Below, one piece after another: positions 60,621-62,547 of a DNA stretch of 64,000 nucleotides. The notes under the pieces are model-generated. The model worked only from the letters and a program-made list of their open reading frames with translations. It was not told where the DNA came from and made no database searches. Source of the stretch: Alviniconcha marisindica (lineage: Eukaryota > Mollusca > Gastropoda > Provannidae); the NCBI GenBank assembly GCA_018857735.1, contig JABMCL010000732.1, forward strand, positions 1,122,001-1,186,000. The letters are read 5' to 3'. The translations under genes and the position numbers were made by a program. Position 1 is the first letter of the stretch, and every line of letters begins with the position of its first letter.

Positions 60621-61388
60621 CACAACACACATACTCTCCGTGATCCTTTTGTTGTTGTTGTTTTGTTTTGAGAACTGGTCAAACAATATAGCAGCTGGTA
60701 TGTCTGACTGATTGCAATTTTTTTTCTGGTATTGCTGATCTTATTCTTAATTATGGCAAAATACTGGAAATTACCAAATAACCCAAACTCTGACAACCTG
60801 CTCTGACAGTCCCCTACCTCTCGATGAATCAAGATCATATATTTTTAACGTTAGATTAGCTGTCTTATTTACGGTTTTAATAACATCCAAAGCACTGACT
60901 GTGACCACCTTTTAAACACACACAGCTGCAGGACTTGCAACGCTCTGACAGAACCCAGTCCTTGACCGGAAGAAGACGACGAAGGATCATACATGACATC
61001 TGCGATGTCCACTCCATTTTCAACACCCACTCACTCATCTGATTCATCAGCACCCTCACCCTCACCCCCAGCGAATCTTTAACCACCTCTTCACCGACCT
61101 ACGGTAGAACCCCTCTCAATAGCGCCAGAATGTGCAGCCTAATAATGGTAAACACATAATTATGTGGAAATAAGAAGAACAACAAAATCTGAACGCCTGC
61201 ACTACATTTCTGTTGCCGTGTTTACTAAGTCACATCTACTTACATCCTTTTAGTGCAGAAAGCTCAGACATTATGATTTATAGAAACCGCACATTGCCAA
61301 CATCTTTGGAGCTGGACACTATGGAGATACATACCTGCAGGTCTTTGAACTCCGCCACAAAAGTCTCGCTGCTCCACTGCACCGCCAT
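9581..61388 (-). CDS. WDR59: WDR59 gene model (22 coding exons, 3' end missing)
   Basis: WDR59 is a subunit of GATOR2 (with MIOS, WDR24, SEH1L and SEC13), which relays amino-acid sufficiency to mTORC1 at the lysosome. Joining 61335-61388, 59671-59720, 54612-54759, 52943-53028, 52222-52302, 48933-48970, 47611-47699, 47190-47306, 46048-46125, 45171-45336, 44281-44360, 26751-26975, 26023-26184, 25176-25268, 23792-23948, 23284-23353, 21960-22101, 19328-19494, 18370-18451, 17635-17747, 15483-15626 and 9581-9644 gives about 800 residues. These follow the order of vertebrate WDR59: an N-terminal motif, seven WD40 blades (about residues 20-330), an acidic linker, an RWD domain (about 400-490) and a conserved middle region. 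All introns read here are GT..AG. Phases agree at all junctions except exon 20/21. Vertebrate WDR59 is about 970 residues, so the C-terminal zinc-binding segment of roughly 130-170 residues is missing. The family call is secure; individual splice sites are predictions without transcript data. Confidence 0.93.
9645..10679. other. WDR59 intron 21, unique and weakly duplicated sequence
   Basis: Mostly non-repetitive. A tandem duplication at about 10195-10360 shares AAACTGCAGAAAATGTGCAC and CTCTGCAGCC. No exon recognised. Confidence 0.5.
10680..10924 (-). mobile_element. tRNA-derived SINE
   Basis: Read on the minus strand, the head holds an A-box-like TAGGCCAGCGGTAGAGCGC (about 10912-10893) and a B-box-like GGTTTGAGTCCC (10872-10861). 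The RNA polymerase III promoter spacing is that of a tRNA. The body includes GTAGCATGTAAAAGATCC, found again on the plus strand at 30942. Confidence 0.88.
11330..11535 (+). repeat. Simple G/C-rich and poly-C tract
   Basis: A G-rich block (11330-11365) is followed by a poly-C/CCT tract (11470-11525). Nothing else recognised between 10925 and 12000. Confidence 0.7.
12020..12340 (+). repeat. 56-bp minisatellite, about 6 copies
   Basis: The unit carries TTCATGGGCAAACCCCAGCT and CATCATTTAAACAATGCGCA. Degraded copies continue to about 12540 (CCCATGGGAAAA...). Confidence 0.93.
12342..12420 (+). mobile_element. SINE 3'-end fragment with TTAC tail
   Basis: CTGATATAACCGCTCTGGTT then GACTGGGCATAAAACACC is followed by TTAC repeats. 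A 3' end of this kind, with a short repeated tail, is typical of molluscan SINEs. A shorter relative (GGTGTTTTACACCCAATCAA) is at about 63091. Confidence 0.55.
12810..13320 (+). repeat. 54-bp minisatellite, about 10 copies
   Basis: The unit encodes LQRPSQFQQLNGTEECIK (18 residues) because 54 is divisible by 3, which gives a spurious 188-codon open frame. No non-repeat coding sequence is attached and it sits in WDR59 intron 21. Confidence 0.95.
13340..14230 (+). repeat. Degenerate repeat field
   Basis: Many diverged copies share GACCTAGCTAGTAATGGAAC and AACAGATTCATATGGCAAG. It is related to the adjacent 54-bp array through CAAAGACCTAGC and looks like its older, decayed flank. Confidence 0.85.
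14231..15482. other. WDR59 intron 21, mostly unique DNA
   Basis: A small duplication at about 14745-14830 shares GACTGATTCCTGTGTACGAA-like sequence (AATGAAGTTAGTGGACTGG and a near copy). No exon recognised. Confidence 0.5.
15483..15626 (-). CDS. WDR59: WDR59 exon 21 (start uncertain)
   Basis: Reads YAAQFDVQTLAMLCCLFW and then a Pro/Arg/Ser-rich stretch to TPPN, matching YCRLRDVQTLAMLCSVFE. Donor AAC|GTAAGT is strong. The AG at 15628-15627 is the only acceptor nearby but is out of phase with exon 20. The family alignment suggests that the residues LDQ just upstream (15635-15627) are also coding, after a pyrimidine run ending TTTTTTTA. One missing G there would restore both acceptor and phase. 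Confidence 0.88.
15673..16015 (+). repeat. Minisatellite of 15-bp and longer units
   Basis: Higher-order units carry ACACAATGCTGGTTATCCAG and TGGTGCTGTACCCACAGC. Inside them CACAGCATGGCAACAC repeats every 15 bp. It starts about 35-45 bp beyond the start of WDR59 exon 21. Confidence 0.93.
16078..16250 (+). repeat. (CT)n and (CA)n microsatellites
   Basis: A (CT)n run (16080-16130) is followed by interrupted (CA)n to about 16250. Confidence 0.95.
16495..17640 (-). repeat. 38-bp minisatellite built from WDR59 exon 20 end plus splice donor
   Basis: On the minus strand the unit reads CACCCCCTGCTCAAATACAT then GTAAGTCTTTGCTGGGGA. Exon 20 itself ends CTACTCAAATACAT|GTAAGT, so the unit contains the exon end and an intact 5' splice site. 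There are about 29 copies, the first immediately after exon 20. Copies at the far end (16495-16700) lose the GTAAGT. Confidence 0.95.
17635..17747 (-). CDS. WDR59: WDR59 exon 20 (its end seeds the 38-bp array)
   Basis: Reads IWAMVATMSSKKIHPSPVPQ, then QDMPWAMTPCGRPLLKY plus AT. It aligns with VWSLATVATDLC...PWARHPFGRQLLESL. Acceptor TTGTCAG, donor ACAT|GTAAGT. The last about 25 nt of the exon together with the donor are copied as the unit of the array at 16.5-17.64 kb. Phase 2 out does not fit exon 21 as predicted. Confidence 0.9.
18262..18307 (-). repeat. Orphan copy of the 38-bp exon-20 unit in intron 19
   Basis: The + strand reads TACATGTATTTGAGCAGGGA and then GTGTCGCCAGCAAAGACTTA, on the other side of exon 20 from the main array, embedded after a short CA run. 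It keeps the ACATGTAAGT donor on the minus strand. Confidence 0.85.
18370..18451 (-). CDS. WDR59: WDR59 exon 19
   Basis: 27 codons after the split Thr: MDLDDIEGTCRHNQSAAAAI and then GRKDLVQ, matching LNVNDIQETCQKNAASALLVGRKDLVQ. Acceptor GTGTTGTGTTGCAG, donor CAG|GTGAGC. It ends in phase 0 just before the conserved VW of exon 20. Confidence 0.94.
18790..19295 (+). repeat. 18-bp minisatellite, about 28 copies
   Basis: The unit is TGAGCCACCATGAGTGTG with variants (ACTGTGAG, CACAAGTG). The 18-bp period gives repeats such as TLMVAH in open frames on the minus strand, none of them a gene. The flanks GCTCACTAAGAATGG and GCTCATTAAGAATGG are themselves a duplicated pair. Confidence 0.96.
19328..19494 (-). 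CDS. WDR59: WDR59 exon 18
   Basis: Basic, serine-rich start (RSSRHSHGYHTSSRRYRR), then KPTKKQQSVGKVKIYDIEPL and IGVSKHLAQHY plus AC. It corresponds to KERKSRRWKSK...AAGKVIIQDIACLLPVHKSLGELY. Acceptor TTTGTTGGGGCAG, donor CAC|GTAAGT. 167 nt, phase 0 to 2. Confidence 0.9.
19830..21925 (+). repeat. 61-bp minisatellite, about 34 copies, with higher-order structure
   Basis: The unit carries GATACAATACAGTACCACAC and GCTGACAGCTTTAATGTGGT. Truncated units (GCTTACACTAATGACAAAATA type) are interspersed. A block near 20900-21140 recurs at 21643-21883, offset 743 bp and nearly identical. Confidence 0.96.
21960..22101 (-). CDS. WDR59: WDR59 exon 17
   Basis: Reads (K)ALSELAAFTSWKTPS, then LVLFSRSPPTPSSEMSISDF and FEPKGR, comparable to SLSALSAYHTG...SGSPTRSEKEQVSISSFYYK. 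Acceptor CTTTTCTTTCCAG, donor AGG|GTAAGA. Phase 2 in, phase 0 out. The large 61-bp array starts about 35 bp beyond the donor. Confidence 0.88.
22195..22745 (+). repeat. About 45-50-bp minisatellite in intron 16
   Basis: The unit carries AACAACCCCACCTCAATGTG, CATCAGGCGGACAGGTCA and GTGTACT. About 11 imperfect copies. Confidence 0.92.
23105..23280 (+). repeat. Short repeats next to WDR59 exon 16 donor
   Basis: GTGTCACTGTGCAGTGACCA occurs several times, and a longer unit (CTGCATGCTGCACAGTACGC / CTGCAAGCTGAACAGTACTC) is duplicated, the second copy ending at the exon 16 donor. Confidence 0.8.
23284..23353 (-). CDS. WDR59: WDR59 exon 16
   Basis: Reads (G)LLVAFGVPAEMKKVSGGTEI and then TP, plus AA. 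It aligns with YLVYFTRPMTMHRAVSPTEPTP after SGARFCGAG. Acceptor TTGTGCAG, donor AA|GTGAGT. The 70-nt length carries phase 1 into phase 2, exactly as exons 15 and 17 need. Confidence 0.88.
23792..23948 (-). CDS. WDR59: WDR59 exon 15
   Basis: Starts DDRRSPESEVSFSRPQPT and ends YSLGSFQDSSVPFPRTSGAR then FCSN plus G. The motif FPRTSGARFC is a WDR59 hallmark. Acceptor CTGTTTCAG, donor G|GTAAGT. 52 codons plus one base. Confidence 0.95.
24118..24373. mobile_element. Fold-back (long inverted repeat) element
   Basis: The left arm, about 24118-24226, and right arm, about 24264-24373, are reverse complements along nearly their whole length: for example GTAGAACAACAAAGACCTGA on the left against TCAGGTCTTTGTTGTTGTAC on the right. 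A 37-bp loop separates them. It has no coding capacity, as in MITE or fold-back elements. Confidence 0.9.
24650..24885 (+). repeat. 79-bp tandem repeat, 3 copies
   Basis: The unit carries GGACTGTGCCTTGTTTCACC, TTTTCAAGGAATTTTAGCAC and AACTCCAGAACTCTCA. It lies in WDR59 intron 14. Confidence 0.9.
25176..25268 (-). CDS. WDR59: WDR59 exon 14 (end of RWD)
   Basis: 31 codons: VLNDVAYRITKCNNNCLDMC and then LRQIMSILESM, aligned with vertebrate ...GQSCLEPCLRQLVSCLESF. Acceptor AAATAG has little pyrimidine support; donor ATG|GTGAGT is strong. Phase 0 at both ends. Confidence 0.92.
25360..26012 (+). repeat. 29-bp minisatellite, about 22 copies
   Basis: The unit is CACACTGTGAACAACTTTCA followed by CCCCTACAT. 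It starts about 10 bp from the exon 13 donor and fills most of intron 13. Confidence 0.95.
26023..26184 (-). CDS. WDR59: WDR59 exon 13 (RWD domain)
   Basis: 54 codons starting MDAANRTCRVTGV and containing FPEGYPNNAAPSFNI, the YP...P signature of RWD domains, then LDAAMRSRLLK. Acceptor CTGCACAG, donor AAG|GTAGCA, which is weak. A 29-bp array starts about 10 bp into the intron. Confidence 0.95.
26751..26975 (-). CDS. WDR59: WDR59 exon 12 (linker before RWD)
   Basis: 75 codons. Starts LCGHDAGDPGDVDLTG, continues through a Ser/acidic stretch, and ends LQQEFSLLNRDIPNISVDQ, matching LQQEFSLINVQIRNVNVE. Acceptor GTGTTGACAG, donor CAG|GTAGGT. The acceptor and first part of the exon are repeated in degraded form upstream at 26990-27110. 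Confidence 0.94.
26941..27115 (-). repeat. Duplicated exon-12 start and acceptor
   Basis: The + strand block GGGTCTCC..AGCATCGTGTCC and CACACAACTGTCAACACAAC spans the exon 12 start. It recurs at about 27010-27055 (GGGTCTCCTCCAGCATGTTC, CACACAACTGTCAACACAAC) and weakly at 27065-27100. The first extra copy keeps a TTGACAG acceptor. Confidence 0.85.
27375..27690 (+). repeat. About 85-90-bp minisatellite, 4 copies
   Basis: The unit carries TGGCAACACAACAAACAGCC, TCACCAGAGGGCACCTCA and GTACCCACAGTA. Open frames on both strands arise from the repeat. Confidence 0.92.
27875..29490 (-). repeat. 34-bp minisatellite, about 45 copies, open on the minus strand
   Basis: The unit on the + strand is CAAACCACTCTCTTTCCAAC then ACTGAAACATGAAA. 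Because 34 is not a multiple of 3, one minus-strand frame cycles through three readings and gives a 34-residue repeat (containing WKESGLFHVSVLEREWFVSC). The longest uninterrupted frame is 527 codons (29441-27858). It has no flanking domain and lies in WDR59 intron 11. A poly-C run (28647-28668) interrupts it. Confidence 0.93.
29591..30415. other. Intron 11 unique stretch
   Basis: No repeat array, exon or element recognised. Confidence 0.4.
30418..30605 (+). mobile_element. tRNA-derived SINE head with arm of an inverted repeat
   Basis: An A-box-like AGCTCAGTGGTAGACC (30435-30450) and B-box-like GGATTTGAGTCCC (30476-30488) have tRNA-like spacing. A (TAG)n stretch follows, then TTTTAATGTCCTGTCAACTA, which is repeated inverted at 30.77-30.87 kb. 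Confidence 0.85.
30757..30890 (-). mobile_element. Inverted copy of the 30.52-30.60 kb arm
   Basis: Read on the minus strand it repeats TTTTAATGTCCTGTCAACCA, GGGTCACCTCAGGACAGTCA and CATTTCTAAACTCTTCTCAC. With the plus-strand copy it forms an inverted pair around about 160 bp of AT-rich sequence. Confidence 0.9.
30938..31015 (+). mobile_element. SINE body fragment
   Basis: AGTAGCATGTAAAAGATCCC, CTGCTAAAAGTGCAGGTGGC and CAGCTAAACACACACAGACC match, in the opposite orientation, the body of the SINE at 10680-10924. Confidence 0.8.
31160..33690 (+). repeat. 54-bp minisatellite, about 45 copies, open on both strands
   Basis: The unit encodes SEALNINSEALPCQAKTC on the plus strand (frame 31927-33663, 578 codons) and DVQCFTAGFSLTGQCFTI on the minus strand (33723-31972, 583 codons). 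Both stay open because 54 is a multiple of 3. An about 370-bp block is duplicated (around 31480-31590 and 31850-31970). A three-unit, 162-bp higher-order repeat is present from about 33060 to 33600. It lies in intron 11 with no attached domain, so I do not call a gene. Confidence 0.95.
33691..34480. other. Intron 11, mostly unique
   Basis: A small duplication shares CATTTCTACACAAGCATTTC and CATTTCTGCACAAGCATTTC (about 33860-33950). There is an (ATT)n run at 34105-34122. Confidence 0.5.
34475..35010 (+). repeat. G-rich minisatellite with strong G-run content
   Basis: A C-run/CA segment (34477-34512) is followed by about 400 bp built from GGCAAGAAGTTGGGGGAGGG-like units. Many runs of four or more G could form G-quadruplexes on this strand. 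Proline- or glycine-rich open frames are by-products. Confidence 0.92.
35360..35480 (+). mobile_element. Dispersed repeat copy (shared with 62.83-62.95 kb)
   Basis: AAAGTCGGAGCGTAGCTGCC, ATGTACGACAGGTGTGGGGA and AATGGCTGCACAC recur as AAAGTCGGAGTGCAGTTGCA, GTACTGGTGTGGGGAAATGG at 62846-62938 in the same orientation. A (CA)n/(CG)n run follows. Confidence 0.75.
35998..36205 (+). repeat. (CT)n/(CA)n/(CG)n microsatellites
   Basis: Alternating CT, CA and CG dinucleotide runs. (CG)4-5 at about 36052-36066 is notable in otherwise CpG-poor intron DNA. Confidence 0.95.
36430..37545 (+). repeat. 60-bp minisatellite, about 19 copies
   Basis: The unit carries ACACCACAACAAACCTGTCC, TGAGACATGTGGTGGTGTCA and CAACTCTTCACTGACTGCCA. 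Several units are truncated. A 120-codon plus-strand open frame at 37175-37537 is a by-product. Confidence 0.95.
37532..37790 (+). repeat. 60-bp minisatellite, 4 copies, different unit
   Basis: The unit carries TAATCTACCTGGACACCAGC, ACTGGAATCAGCACTGCTTA and TGTCAAAGACAGTTGACAGG. It abuts the previous array at a shared ACAGGTGG/ACAGGTAA motif. Confidence 0.92.
37791..39250. other. Intron 11 with microsatellites
   Basis: (CA)n at 38478-38512, (CT)n at 38512-38540, (CA)n at 38600-38652, (GA)n at 38960-38986 and 39068-39143, (GAA)n at 39142-39173. No exon recognised. Confidence 0.7.
39260..39550 (+). repeat. About 165-bp tandem duplication
   Basis: Two copies share ACCATCCAGTAA, TTTTCCTGGGAAAAC, CACCAAACTCC/CATCAAACTCC and GAGGAAAAGACTAC. 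Confidence 0.85.
39840..40735 (+). repeat. 89-bp minisatellite, about 10 copies
   Basis: The unit carries CTACAAAACAGAGCAGAAAA, CTACAGCAGTTTAAGGCAGC, GTTGTCATCAAGCAGAGAAA and GACCACACCA. Two subtypes differ in the middle (GTTGTCATCAAG or CTTGTCACTGTTCAG). Confidence 0.94.
40905..41110 (+). mobile_element. Possible LINE 3'-end fragment
   Basis: GCCTTTGAAACTCATCTTTA then AAGCCTACCTTTTTGGGATG resembles the FxxxLKTxLF ending of many non-LTR retrotransposon ORF2 proteins, here broken by a stop. A similar end (GGGCTTCTCTAAAAACCTAC) is at 43372. This is a weak call on short similarity. Confidence 0.35.
41124..41340. mobile_element. TTAA-flanked MITE, copy 1 (piggyBac-like)
   Basis: It begins TTAA-CCCTTTCACTGCCA and ends TGGCAGTGAAGGGG-TTAA, giving inverted termini of about 14-16 bp with a TTAA target duplication, as in piggyBac-type elements. 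Internal TGCGAAATTTGAAATCCTT is shared with copy 2. No transposase is encoded. Confidence 0.9.
41815..42785 (+). repeat. 56-bp minisatellite, about 17 copies
   Basis: The unit carries CTGACAGTGGCAAGTGACTG, TCAGAAGGCCTCCCTGTAAG and TGCTGCTACAGTAATC. Each unit holds a plus-strand GTAAGTG motif and a hairpin-forming CTGACAGT..ACTGTCAG. Confidence 0.95.
43245..43328 (+). repeat. (CA)n microsatellite
   Basis: Two CA runs separated by a CT-rich break. Confidence 0.95.
43365..43740 (+). mobile_element. Possible LINE 3'-end fragment, second copy
   Basis: TTTTAGGGCTTCTCTAAAAA then CCTACTTTCTCACC is followed by a TG-rich tail (TTGTGTGTAGTATGCGCTCG...). The layout is similar to 40905-41110, but the similarity is short. 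Confidence 0.3.
43985..44140 (+). mobile_element. Dispersed repeat copy (shared with 60.65-60.81 kb)
   Basis: GTATGCCTGACTGATTACTG, TTTTCTGGTATATGCTGATC and ACCAGAAATTACCAG recur as GTATGTCTGACTGATTGCAA, TTTTCTGGTATTGCTGATCT and ACTGGAAATTACCA at 60699-60778. The family is unnamed. Confidence 0.75.
44281..44360 (-). CDS. WDR59: WDR59 exon 11 (last WD40 blade)
   Basis: Reads (G)VRDQQLVTWSRDQSLRIW and then RIEPNLQR, near-identical to YQLVTWSRDQTLRMWRVDSQMQR. Acceptor GTGTTACAG, donor AGG|GTAGGT. It closes the propeller at about residue 329. The following intron is the longest, 17.3 kb. Confidence 0.95.
44372..45155 (+). repeat. 39-bp minisatellite, about 20 copies, fills intron 10
   Basis: The unit carries CAGCACTGATGTTTCCATTG and TATGGAACACACTTAGACA. 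39 is a multiple of 3, so both strands are open for 220 codons or more. It reaches to within about 15 bp of the exon 10 donor and of the exon 11 acceptor. Confidence 0.96.
45171..45336 (-). CDS. WDR59: WDR59 exon 10 (WD40 blades 6-7)
   Basis: Begins PFGAGLVTVVVPQLKRGENS and ends HTFVGHKDVVLEFQWKKQPE plus G. The GH..VV.EFQW core is the WD40 signature of the vertebrate protein. Acceptor GTTTGCGACAG, donor G|GTAAGC. The 39-bp array of intron 10 starts about 15 bp past the donor. Confidence 0.95.
45755..46046 (+). repeat. About 57-65-bp minisatellite against exon 9 donor
   Basis: The unit carries TTAATGCCGTACATTTACAT and CGCAGGGTGTACTAGGTAAA. The ATGCCGTAC core is the reverse complement of the exon 9 intron-side donor (GTACGGCAT), so the array begins at the splice site. 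Confidence 0.9.
46048..46125 (-). CDS. WDR59: WDR59 exon 9 (WD40)
   Basis: 26 codons reading LWDYTNPKKCFGSTDSGAPV and then RRARYT, matching FWDYRQPRKYLNILPCQVPVWKARYT residue for residue in length. Acceptor TTTTTACAG, donor ACG|GTACGG, which is non-consensus at +4 and +5. The intron-side donor sequence recurs in the adjacent repeat array. Confidence 0.92.
46128..46395 (+). repeat. About 35-55-bp repeat beside exon 9 acceptor
   Basis: Five to six diverged copies of CAGATCAACAGGCCATATCA and TGTCATTTAT. Confidence 0.85.
46915..47165 (+). repeat. About 30-35-bp repeat near exon 8 donor
   Basis: Copies of AAGACAGACCAGGAGATACA and GAAGCAATGTAA, with deletions between copies. Confidence 0.9.
47190..47306 (-). 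CDS. WDR59: WDR59 exon 8 (WD40)
   Basis: 39 codons: KGNSPQQY, then IAAHLSKIHGLDWSPDNQYH, then FVTASQDGYVK. AAHLSKIHGLDW is almost invariant in the family. Acceptor CTGTTGTACAG, donor AAG|GTAAGC. Phase 0 at both ends. A 30-35-bp minisatellite starts about 30 bp into the next intron. Confidence 0.95.
47500..47818 (+). repeat. C/T-rich tract and (CA)n around exon 7
   Basis: A C/T-rich tract (about 47480-47608) runs up to the exon 7 donor. A (CA)n run spans 47762-47818. Exon 7 lies between them. Confidence 0.85.
47611..47699 (-). CDS. WDR59: WDR59 exon 7 (WD40)
   Basis: Reads GAYQVKWNRVTNNLFATTHE and then GDIRIWDPR. This is a clear WD40 repeat (HEGDIRIWD), equivalent to SQVKWNKKNANCLATSHDGDVRIWDKR. 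Acceptor TTTATTTCAG, donor AGG|GTGAGG. A C/T-rich tract and a CA microsatellite (47762-47818) flank it. Confidence 0.94.
47935..48215 (+). repeat. About 95-bp tandem repeat, 3 copies
   Basis: Copies share CATTTCAACACAGACAGCTT, CAATAAGAGGCACCAAAGAA and TTCCATA..CACACTCC. Confidence 0.88.
48537..48769. mobile_element. TTAA-flanked MITE, copy 2 (piggyBac-like)
   Basis: Starts TTAA-CCCTTTCACTGCCA and ends GGCAGTGAATGGG-TTAA. It shares AGTGTGAAATTTGAAATCCT with copy 1, but the middle is AT-expanded. Termini and TTAA duplication match copy 1. Confidence 0.9.
48933..48970 (-). CDS. WDR59: WDR59 exon 6 (38-nt microexon)
   Basis: Only 12 full codons, EPKKPVHSYQTV, flanked by acceptor CTGTTTCAG and donor GTTG|GTGAGT. 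The first base completes Arg from exon 5 and the last G joins CG of exon 7 to make Ala, giving QTVAGAYQVKW. This aligns with vertebrate AVAGASQVKW without gaps. Confidence 0.92.
49560..50880 (+). repeat. Composite minisatellite (33-bp and about 87-bp units)
   Basis: The short unit is GTAGTTGTATCAAGGTGATA then GCAGATAGGTGCA. The longer unit adds TGCCAGTCACATTAGCTTGT and TCAAGATAATTTTTATTCCC. Long and short units alternate irregularly. Confidence 0.95.
51140..52245 (-). repeat. About 40-bp minisatellite built from WDR59 exon 5 end plus donor
   Basis: The + strand unit is GATGTCCCACAGGTAGGTAA then AGTTAGGTGGACATTACCT. Read on the minus strand it contains TTTACCTACCTGTGGGACAT followed by CAG|GTAATGTCC, the same as the end of exon 5 and its donor. 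About 27 copies are present. Those nearest the exon (51935-52245) are most exon-like; farther ones (51150-51535) have ATTATC in place of the donor core. Confidence 0.93.
51842..51917 (+). repeat. (AT)n tract inside the exon-5 array
   Basis: About 75 bp of TATATA-type sequence separates the exon-like and exon-unlike halves of the array. Confidence 0.9.
52222..52302 (-). CDS. WDR59: WDR59 exon 5 (WD40, its end seeds a minisatellite)
   Basis: Reads (S)DVDWSPFDVNVVASCSVD and then SFTYLWDI plus AG of an Arg codon, matching ISDLDWAVFEPDLLVTSSVDTYIYIWDIK. Acceptor TTTGTTTCAG, donor ATCAG|GTAATG. The last about 25 nt of the exon and the donor are repeated many times in the 51.1-52.2 kb array that makes up the start of intron 5. 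Confidence 0.93.
52594..52670 (+). repeat. (CA)n microsatellite in intron 4
   Basis: A CA run, then a CA-rich tail. The rest of intron 4 (52303-52942) shows nothing else. Confidence 0.9.
52943..53028 (-). CDS. WDR59: WDR59 exon 4 (WD40)
   Basis: Encodes CNQRLDISHLTDKTGNPV and then CTLKAHSRNIS, equivalent to vertebrate SNQRVDLYKW...LQGHTRVIS. Acceptor GGTTGCAG, donor CATCAG|GTAATG. 28 codons plus two bases, so phase 0 to phase 2. It supplies the A/GH-type blade motif before exon 5. Confidence 0.93.
53370..54560 (+). repeat. 32-36-bp C-rich minisatellite, about 35 copies
   Basis: The unit is GGCAACAGCTTCCCCCCTTC then CCCACACAGAAT. At the low-coordinate end (53430-53800) a variant with ACCCATAGAATTAGAAAG is found. 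Minus-strand open frames of 300 or more codons partly run into exon 3 and would misleadingly fuse repeat with coding sequence. Confidence 0.95.
54612..54759 (-). CDS. WDR59: WDR59 exon 3 (WD40 blade 1)
   Basis: Reads KKTLAYVNLENPEEGEDR... to ...SHAYLFVTA, with the family signature RQSKWDISCVQFNPH in the middle. Acceptor TGATTGCAG; donor GCG|GTCAGT, a weaker but usable site. A 32-bp C-rich minisatellite starts about 10 bp into the following intron. Phase 2 in, phase 0 out. Confidence 0.94.
54760..55400. other. Intron 2, low-coordinate part
   Basis: A 33-bp duplication (CAGCTCATTGTATTCTGTGA, twice at about 55290-55362). Otherwise unique. Confidence 0.5.
55400..56140 (-). pseudogene. Decayed coding-like segment with a zinc-finger-like piece
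   Basis: On the minus strand, 56128-55919 reads ...ESILFGCKLCCDIFSRAHRL then EMNAMLHTAKL, a CxxC spacing with a finger-like continuation. A further stretch (RFKTNSGLSEHEQH, about 55920-55880) also looks finger-like. Frames are broken by stops and shifts. This could be a remnant of a zinc-finger gene or transposon protein; the family is not identified. Confidence 0.3.
56500..59450. other. Very AT-rich, homopolymer-rich block in intron 2
   Basis: Runs of A, T, and short C or G homopolymers are much more frequent than elsewhere (for example poly-T at 58422-58448). Codon-like structure is absent apart from short open frames such as 57745-57425 on the minus strand. This may be real AT-rich intron or poorly polished sequence. 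Confidence 0.5.
59671..59720 (-). CDS. WDR59: WDR59 exon 2
   Basis: Acceptor TTACAG precedes ANAMAVDCLGSHAVLA plus two bases of a Gly codon; the donor is GG|GTGAGT. It matches the vertebrate MSVDCLGQHAVLSG segment at the start of the propeller. Phase 0 in, phase 2 out. The 50-nt length fits exon 3, which begins with one base completing Gly. Confidence 0.92.
60566..60622 (+). repeat. (CA)n microsatellite in intron 1
   Basis: A pure CA run of about 56 bp, just upstream of the dispersed repeat at 60.65-60.81 kb. Confidence 0.95.
60650..60810 (+). mobile_element. Dispersed repeat copy (shared with 43.99-44.14 kb)
   Basis: It has the same order of shared blocks as the 43985-44140 copy, and both follow a TTTGTTTGTTTT-like run. 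The family is unnamed. Confidence 0.75.
61335..61388 (-). CDS. WDR59: WDR59 exon 1 (start codon)
   Basis: The 18 codons read MAVQWSSETFVAEFKDLQ, close to the vertebrate WDR59 N-terminus (MAARWSSENVVVEFRD...). The ATG at 61388-61386 sits in AAGATGG, a good initiation context, and is the only Met matching the family start. The donor is CAG|GTATGT at 61334. It ends in phase 0. Upstream sequence on the minus strand is 5' UTR or promoter. Confidence 0.93.
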
Positions 61389-62017
61389 CTTGAGTGTCAC
61401 GCCTACTTTGCGGCATGCTGCAAATGTTGACCGCAGCTGTCTTGACTGGTCTGTTTCTCCTTCTTTAGCAAGTTTAAAATATCTGTACCAAATTTTTACA
61501 CTTGGAACAAGCAAGAGTCAGAATATTTCAAGATCATTACGAACAGCTACTGGTCTTTGTGAAAAAGTCTGACATTGCGACATCCAGAGCCAGACCCCGG
61601 GTGGCTGCGGAGGGGGGAGGGGGTAGGCCTAGTGTCTCGATCCGTCTAGATTTTTGCGATGCATCGGTCAGGGTGAGCCCTTTTGCCATGGACTTGCATA
61701 TACTATATACTGTGCGTCCATGCATTTTGCTGTTTACTCCTGACTGGTTGAGGCAGAGACACTTCAAATTCTGTAGTAGGCTAACTGTGGTTGAGGGCAG
61801 ACGGTAGATCGTCTGGAAGCCTGCCGCCGGGTTGGTTCGCTGACTAAATGGCGATGCGCGCTAGACTGCGGCAGTCAAACTGTTCACCGCCACGAGTTGC
61901 GCTACGTTCTCTGCTGCCGCACTGGCAGATCCAGACGGCACAGCCTGGACGTGCATGAATGTCATGCACGGCCACAGCCGTTTTGCGTGGCTAAAGAAGA
62001 GGCCGTCGATTTACCCT

Positions 62018-62160
62018 CCCCATCCGGCCAGGTGGGTTTCGGATGTAGGACCCGGCCGGACATTTCACCTCTAACCGGCCGGACAGTTCACCCCTTAGTA
62101 ACCGGCCAGACAACTCACCGCTACCGGGCAGTTAACCACAGGACAGGTCACCACCGGACT
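62018..62160 (+). repeat. Short GC-rich tandem motif (CCGGCCGGACA..TTCACC)
   Basis: Four to five imperfect copies, about 22-25 bp apart, of a motif like ACCGGCCGGACA followed by TTCACC. They lie about 0.7 kb upstream of WDR59 exon 1 in the CpG-rich block. It could be a promoter-proximal element or a small minisatellite. Confidence 0.6.
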
Positions 62161-62418
62161 CATAATTCTATACACGCGTGCGGACGCCAACACACGCACG
62201 CACGCATGCACCTCGGCACACACCCCCACACCCCTGGATGGCCGTGCTTTCTCAAAGTCAGTCAGTGCTGATGGTTACTGTGGAGTGACGAGTACTGATG
62301 GTGAACTGCCCTACTGTTGTTGTTTTTTAGTTTTTTATCTGTGGTGAATAAGTCTGTGCTCCTGGATTTCAGGTCATTGTCACAGACATCTCCATGAGCT
62401 GTGGAACTCCCATCACTT

Positions 62419-62547
62419 TCACAATAGCTTAGTTTTCTTCCAATGCTGGGTGTCGGGCACCAGCTGAGACTCGTTTTTGTTTCTCTTAGCTTTCTTCAGT
62501 TTATGTAGTTCACTTTCTAGCTGGCCAGTGCTAGTGACGGAAGACAT
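62419..62547 (-). other. Coding-like fragment upstream of WDR59
   Basis: An ATG at 62547 opens 42 codons, MSSVTSTGQLESELHKLKKA then KRNKNESQLV..., lysine-rich and helix-like, ending in TGA. A second frame overlaps its end and runs on open to about 62290 (SIGRKLSYCESDGSS...). Two consecutive protein-like frames suggest a frameshifted exon, a pseudogene fragment or a spliced upstream gene. I do not recognise the family. Confidence 0.25.
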